Shown here: one piece after another, positions 5,315 to 7,089 of the stretch | Layout: every line of letters starts with the position of its first letter | Position numbering within the stretch: the first letter of the stretch is position 1 | Position numbers and translations under genes: made by a program | Origin: JAJYZP01 sp049964535 | GTDB taxonomy: Bacteria; Actinomycetota; Acidimicrobiia; Acidimicrobiales; Acidimicrobiaceae | Reading direction: 5' to 3' | DNA: 7,089 bases | NCBI GenBank assembly: GCA_049964535.1 | Contig: JBMFXG010000142.1 | Coordinates: 1 to 7,089 of the forward strand | Notes under the pieces: model-generated | Database searches by the model: none | Told to the model about the DNA's origin: nothing | The model's input: the letters and a program-made list of their open reading frames with translations, nothing else

Positions 5315-5343
5315 TGTGCCTTGCGGTGACGGTTGCTACGAAG

Positions 5344-7089
5344 CTAGCGCTTAGTGCGTCGACGGAGAAGTTTGGGTCGGTTCTGTGATCGATGCGCTCG
5401 GCCGTGCTCCTCCATTCGCTTGCGAATGATCTCTCTTCGCTCCTGGAGCTCTCGGTAAGTGATCTCCGTTGTTGCGTGGTCGAGTCCCAAGGAGTTTCGC
5501 ACACCGTCGAGGTCCAAGATGTCGGGTTTGAGTTCCATGCCAAGTTCGTTGGAGAGCACGCTTCCATACTTCGTGGTGAAGTAGGTGACGAGGTAGGAGA
5601 TCTCGCTAAAGAGGTCGATATCTGGAGCTAAGTAGGCAATCGAGGCATTGAGGAAGAGCATGTTCTTGACGAAGAGCATGAGCTCCTTGGGCAGCTTCGC
5701 CCCATAACCCAAAAGTGCCTTCGTGATATCTCGTATTTCGTTCATCATCTCGTCCGGCGTCATCTGCGTCGGATCCTTTGCAGGGCGGTCGAGTCCGAGC
5801 TCTGAGATGATCTCATCGACCTTTGTGTCTGGAGGAAGTGCGCCGAGATCTCGAAGGGCCTCTACCTGCATGGAGACGTTATTGACCGTCCCGCCAAGCA
5901 TAAGTTTGAGAAAGGCCATTCGCTTGACCTCATCCAGGCGACCGGTCATACCGAAATCCAAGAGCGCTACGGTTCCATCTCTCTGAACGAGGAGATTGCC
6001 CCCGTGAAGGTCGCCATGGAAGGTCCCAAAAAGGATGGCACCTTCTAAGAAAGAGACCATCGCTGCCCGAACGACCTTCGTAGTGTCGATCCCTGCTTCG
6101 TGCATTCCCTCGACGTCTTCCCAGCCAAACCCTTGCAAGCGTTCCATGACTAATACCTTGCGAGTAACAAAGCGAGGATGCGGGCGCGGAACGACGAGTG
6201 CTCGCTGATCCGTCTCGGCAAGGATCTTTGCAATGTCTAACATGTTGGCTGCTTCGAGACGAAAGTCAAGCTCCTCGACGATCGTCTCGGCGAAGAGCTC
6301 CACAAAGGCCGGTGGGTTTGCGAGAGCCGCTACAGGAATTCTCCCTATCAGCTGTGGTGCGATCCACGACATCGCTGCAAGGTCGCGTTCTACGAGGTCT
6401 GCGACGGTGGAGCGCTGTACTTTGACTACGACCTCCTCCCCGCTGCGCAGAGTGGCTAAGTGTACTTGTGCTATCGACGCTGCGGCGATCGGCTCTCGTG
6501 AGAAGGTCAGAAAGACGTTTTCGAGCTGGTCTCCAAGCTCGGACTCGATGGTGGCTCGGATCAGAGGAAATGGCTCTGCTCGAACGTGGTCTCGAAGCTC
6601 TCGAAACTCGGTTACCAGCTCCTCTGGGAAGATCCCTTCGCCAGCTGAGATGATCTGTCCGAGTTTAATGTAGGTGGGGCCGAGAGCCTCGAATGCCACT
6701 CGAAGTCGGCGGGAGAGCCCGAGCCGTGAGGCACGCTGACCCCGGTTGCTCTCGCGAATCTTCCACAGCAGCAAGGCTGAGCCGAGGCGAATGCCGGTGC
6801 CGATGACACGTCTCGCTGGCGGAACGGTTCGGTGGCGGATAAGCAGCGGTACCTTTGCCTTTGATCGCTTCCTGAGATAAGGCGTAGCGGGCAGCCATTC
6901 CAAGCGGGAGAGATCGACCGTCCAAGGGCCATTTCGAGTGAAGGAACCGATCTCTAAGTCTTCGGTACTTGTATCGATTCTTGATTCGGCGGTTTGAGGG
7001 GCCGTCGATGTACCGCTCTGAGAGGGGGAAGTCTGTGACGGATTGACGGAATCGGACGAAGCGCGTTCTTCTGAAGGTTTGACGGGATC
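5344..7089 (-). CDS. AarF/ABC1/UbiB-family kinase-like protein, start outside window
   Basis: The frame codes for an atypical protein-kinase-like (ABC1) domain. Numbering from a TTG at 6903, motifs are KLGQ (80-83) within LGPTYIKLGQ, the alanine-rich loop PIAAASIAQVH (138-148), the nucleotide-site lysine K161 in VVVKVQR, EELDFRLEAAN (210-220), the catalytic HGDLHGGN (296-303) and the metal-binding LLDFG (314-318). The family acts in quinone biosynthesis or lipid-related processes, mostly as ATPases or kinases of unclear substrate. The TTG at 6903 is a poor start: it has no ribosome binding site, and the frame continues without a stop for 62 more codons to the right edge with no ATG, GTG or TTG. 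The added part reads as a Ser/Thr/Pro/Gln-rich linker followed by IGSFTRNGPWTVDLSRLEW. The C-terminus is basic (KLLRRRTKR) and lacks the two clear terminal membrane helices of typical UbiB. Convergent with the trp cluster. Confidence 0.92.
   Translation of the reverse strand, partial: DPVKPSEERASSDSVNPSQTSPSQSGTSTAPQTAESRIDTSTEDLEIGSFTRNGPWTVDLSRLEWLPATPYLRKRSKAKVPLLIRHRTVPPARRVIGTGIRLGSALLLWKIRESNRGQRASRLGLSRRLRVAFEALGPTYIKLGQIISAGEGIFPEELVTEFRELRDHVRAEPFPLIRATIESELGDQLENVFLTFSREPIAAASIAQVHLATLRSGEEVVVKVQRSTVADLVERDLAAMSWIAPQLIGRIPVAALANPPAFVELFAETIVEELDFRLEAANMLDIAKILAETDQRALVVPRPHPRFVTRKVLVMERLQGFGWEDVEGMHEAGIDTTKVVRAAMVSFLEGAILFGTFHGDLHGGNLLVQRDGTVALLDFGMTGRLDEVKRMAFLKLMLGGTVNNVSMQVEALRDLGALPPDTKVDEIISELGLDRPAKDPTQMTPDEMMNEIRDITKALLGYGAKLPKELMLFVKNMLFLNASIAYLAPDIDLFSEISYLVTYFTTKYGSVLSNELGMELKPDILDLDGVRNSLGLDHATTEITYRELQERREIIRKRMEEHGRAHRSQNRPKLLRRRTKR

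Larger units (their letters stand above)
4847..5343. other. Gene-free convergent gap with many inverted repeats
   Basis: These 497 bases separate the trp cluster from the convergent kinase-like gene. No ORF here has a convincing start, ribosome binding site or protein-like composition. Signatures of RNase P RNA, tmRNA, SRP RNA and tRNA were looked for by eye on both strands and not found. The stretch does contain a series of inverted repeats, listed separately (4860-4973, 5042-5067, 5089-5120, 5182-5211, 5281-5314). None is followed by a T run, so no intrinsic terminator can be called for either converging transcript. Confidence 0.6.

Noticed and set aside
4847..5343. RNase P RNA, tmRNA or SRP RNA in the gap
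   Set aside because: A minus-strand segment with GAGGACTCGGGCTCC resembles part of the RNase P core, but the required GGAAAGTCC and the 3' ACAGAA element are absent. No tmRNA or SRP hallmark motif was seen.
4848..5567. Long minus-strand open frame (239 codons) across the gap and the end of the kinase-like gene
   Set aside because: It overlaps the well-supported kinase-like frame for over 200 bases. Its product is rich in Arg, Ser, Thr and His without any motif, which is typical of an out-of-frame reading.
1..7089. CRISPR array, insertion sequence, tRNA or phage element
   Set aside because: No regularly spaced direct repeats, transposase motifs, terminal repeats or tRNA cloverleaf were seen on either strand.

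Overview
This window holds one directional cluster of tryptophan biosynthesis genes with a two-component regulatory locus on one side and a kinase-like gene on the other. Base composition is moderately GC-rich (mid-50s percent by eye, not counted). Start codons are GTG, TTG and ATG in mixture, and several starts may be leaderless. Together these suggest a bacterium, plausibly an actinobacterium of moderate GC such as a relative of the acidophilic Acidimicrobiia. That placement is inference; no rRNA or other marker gene is present.

Layout. On the minus strand, positions 1-220 are the N-terminal part of a membrane histidine kinase that runs off the left edge. It lies 11 bases downstream of an OmpR/PhoB-type response regulator (232-912). 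A divergent regulatory region of 196 bases (913-1108) follows. It carries two adjacent 14-bp palindromes plus an overlapping 10-bp one, and a 29-codon upstream ORF with a good ribosome binding site. On the plus strand trpC, trpF, trpB and trpA follow with every junction overlapping (11, 4, 4 bases). A fifth gene overlaps the end of trpA by 8 bases. It encodes a 102-residue CxxC/CxxC protein ending in an HxHxH motif that is not a known trp enzyme. Next come 497 bases without a convincing gene (4847-5343), rich in inverted repeats, including a perfect 12-bp pair enclosing 90 bases. The rest of the window is a minus-strand AarF/ABC1/UbiB-family kinase-like gene, convergent with the trp cluster. 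Its reading frame is open to the right edge, so its true start lies outside the window.

How the genes work together. TrpC, TrpF and TrpBA carry out consecutive late steps of tryptophan synthesis: PRA to CdRP (TrpF, then TrpC) and indole-glycerol phosphate to tryptophan (TrpA and TrpB). TrpE, TrpG and TrpD must be encoded elsewhere. The overlaps imply a single translationally coupled transcript, and the fifth small gene is part of the same unit. Whether the divergent two-component system controls the trp genes cannot be told from sequence, but the palindromes are placed where they could affect transcription in either direction.

The items most worth a second look are the palindrome cluster, the upstream ORF in frame with trpC, the CxxC/HxHxH protein, the inverted-repeat-rich gap, and the N-terminal extension of the AarF-like protein.
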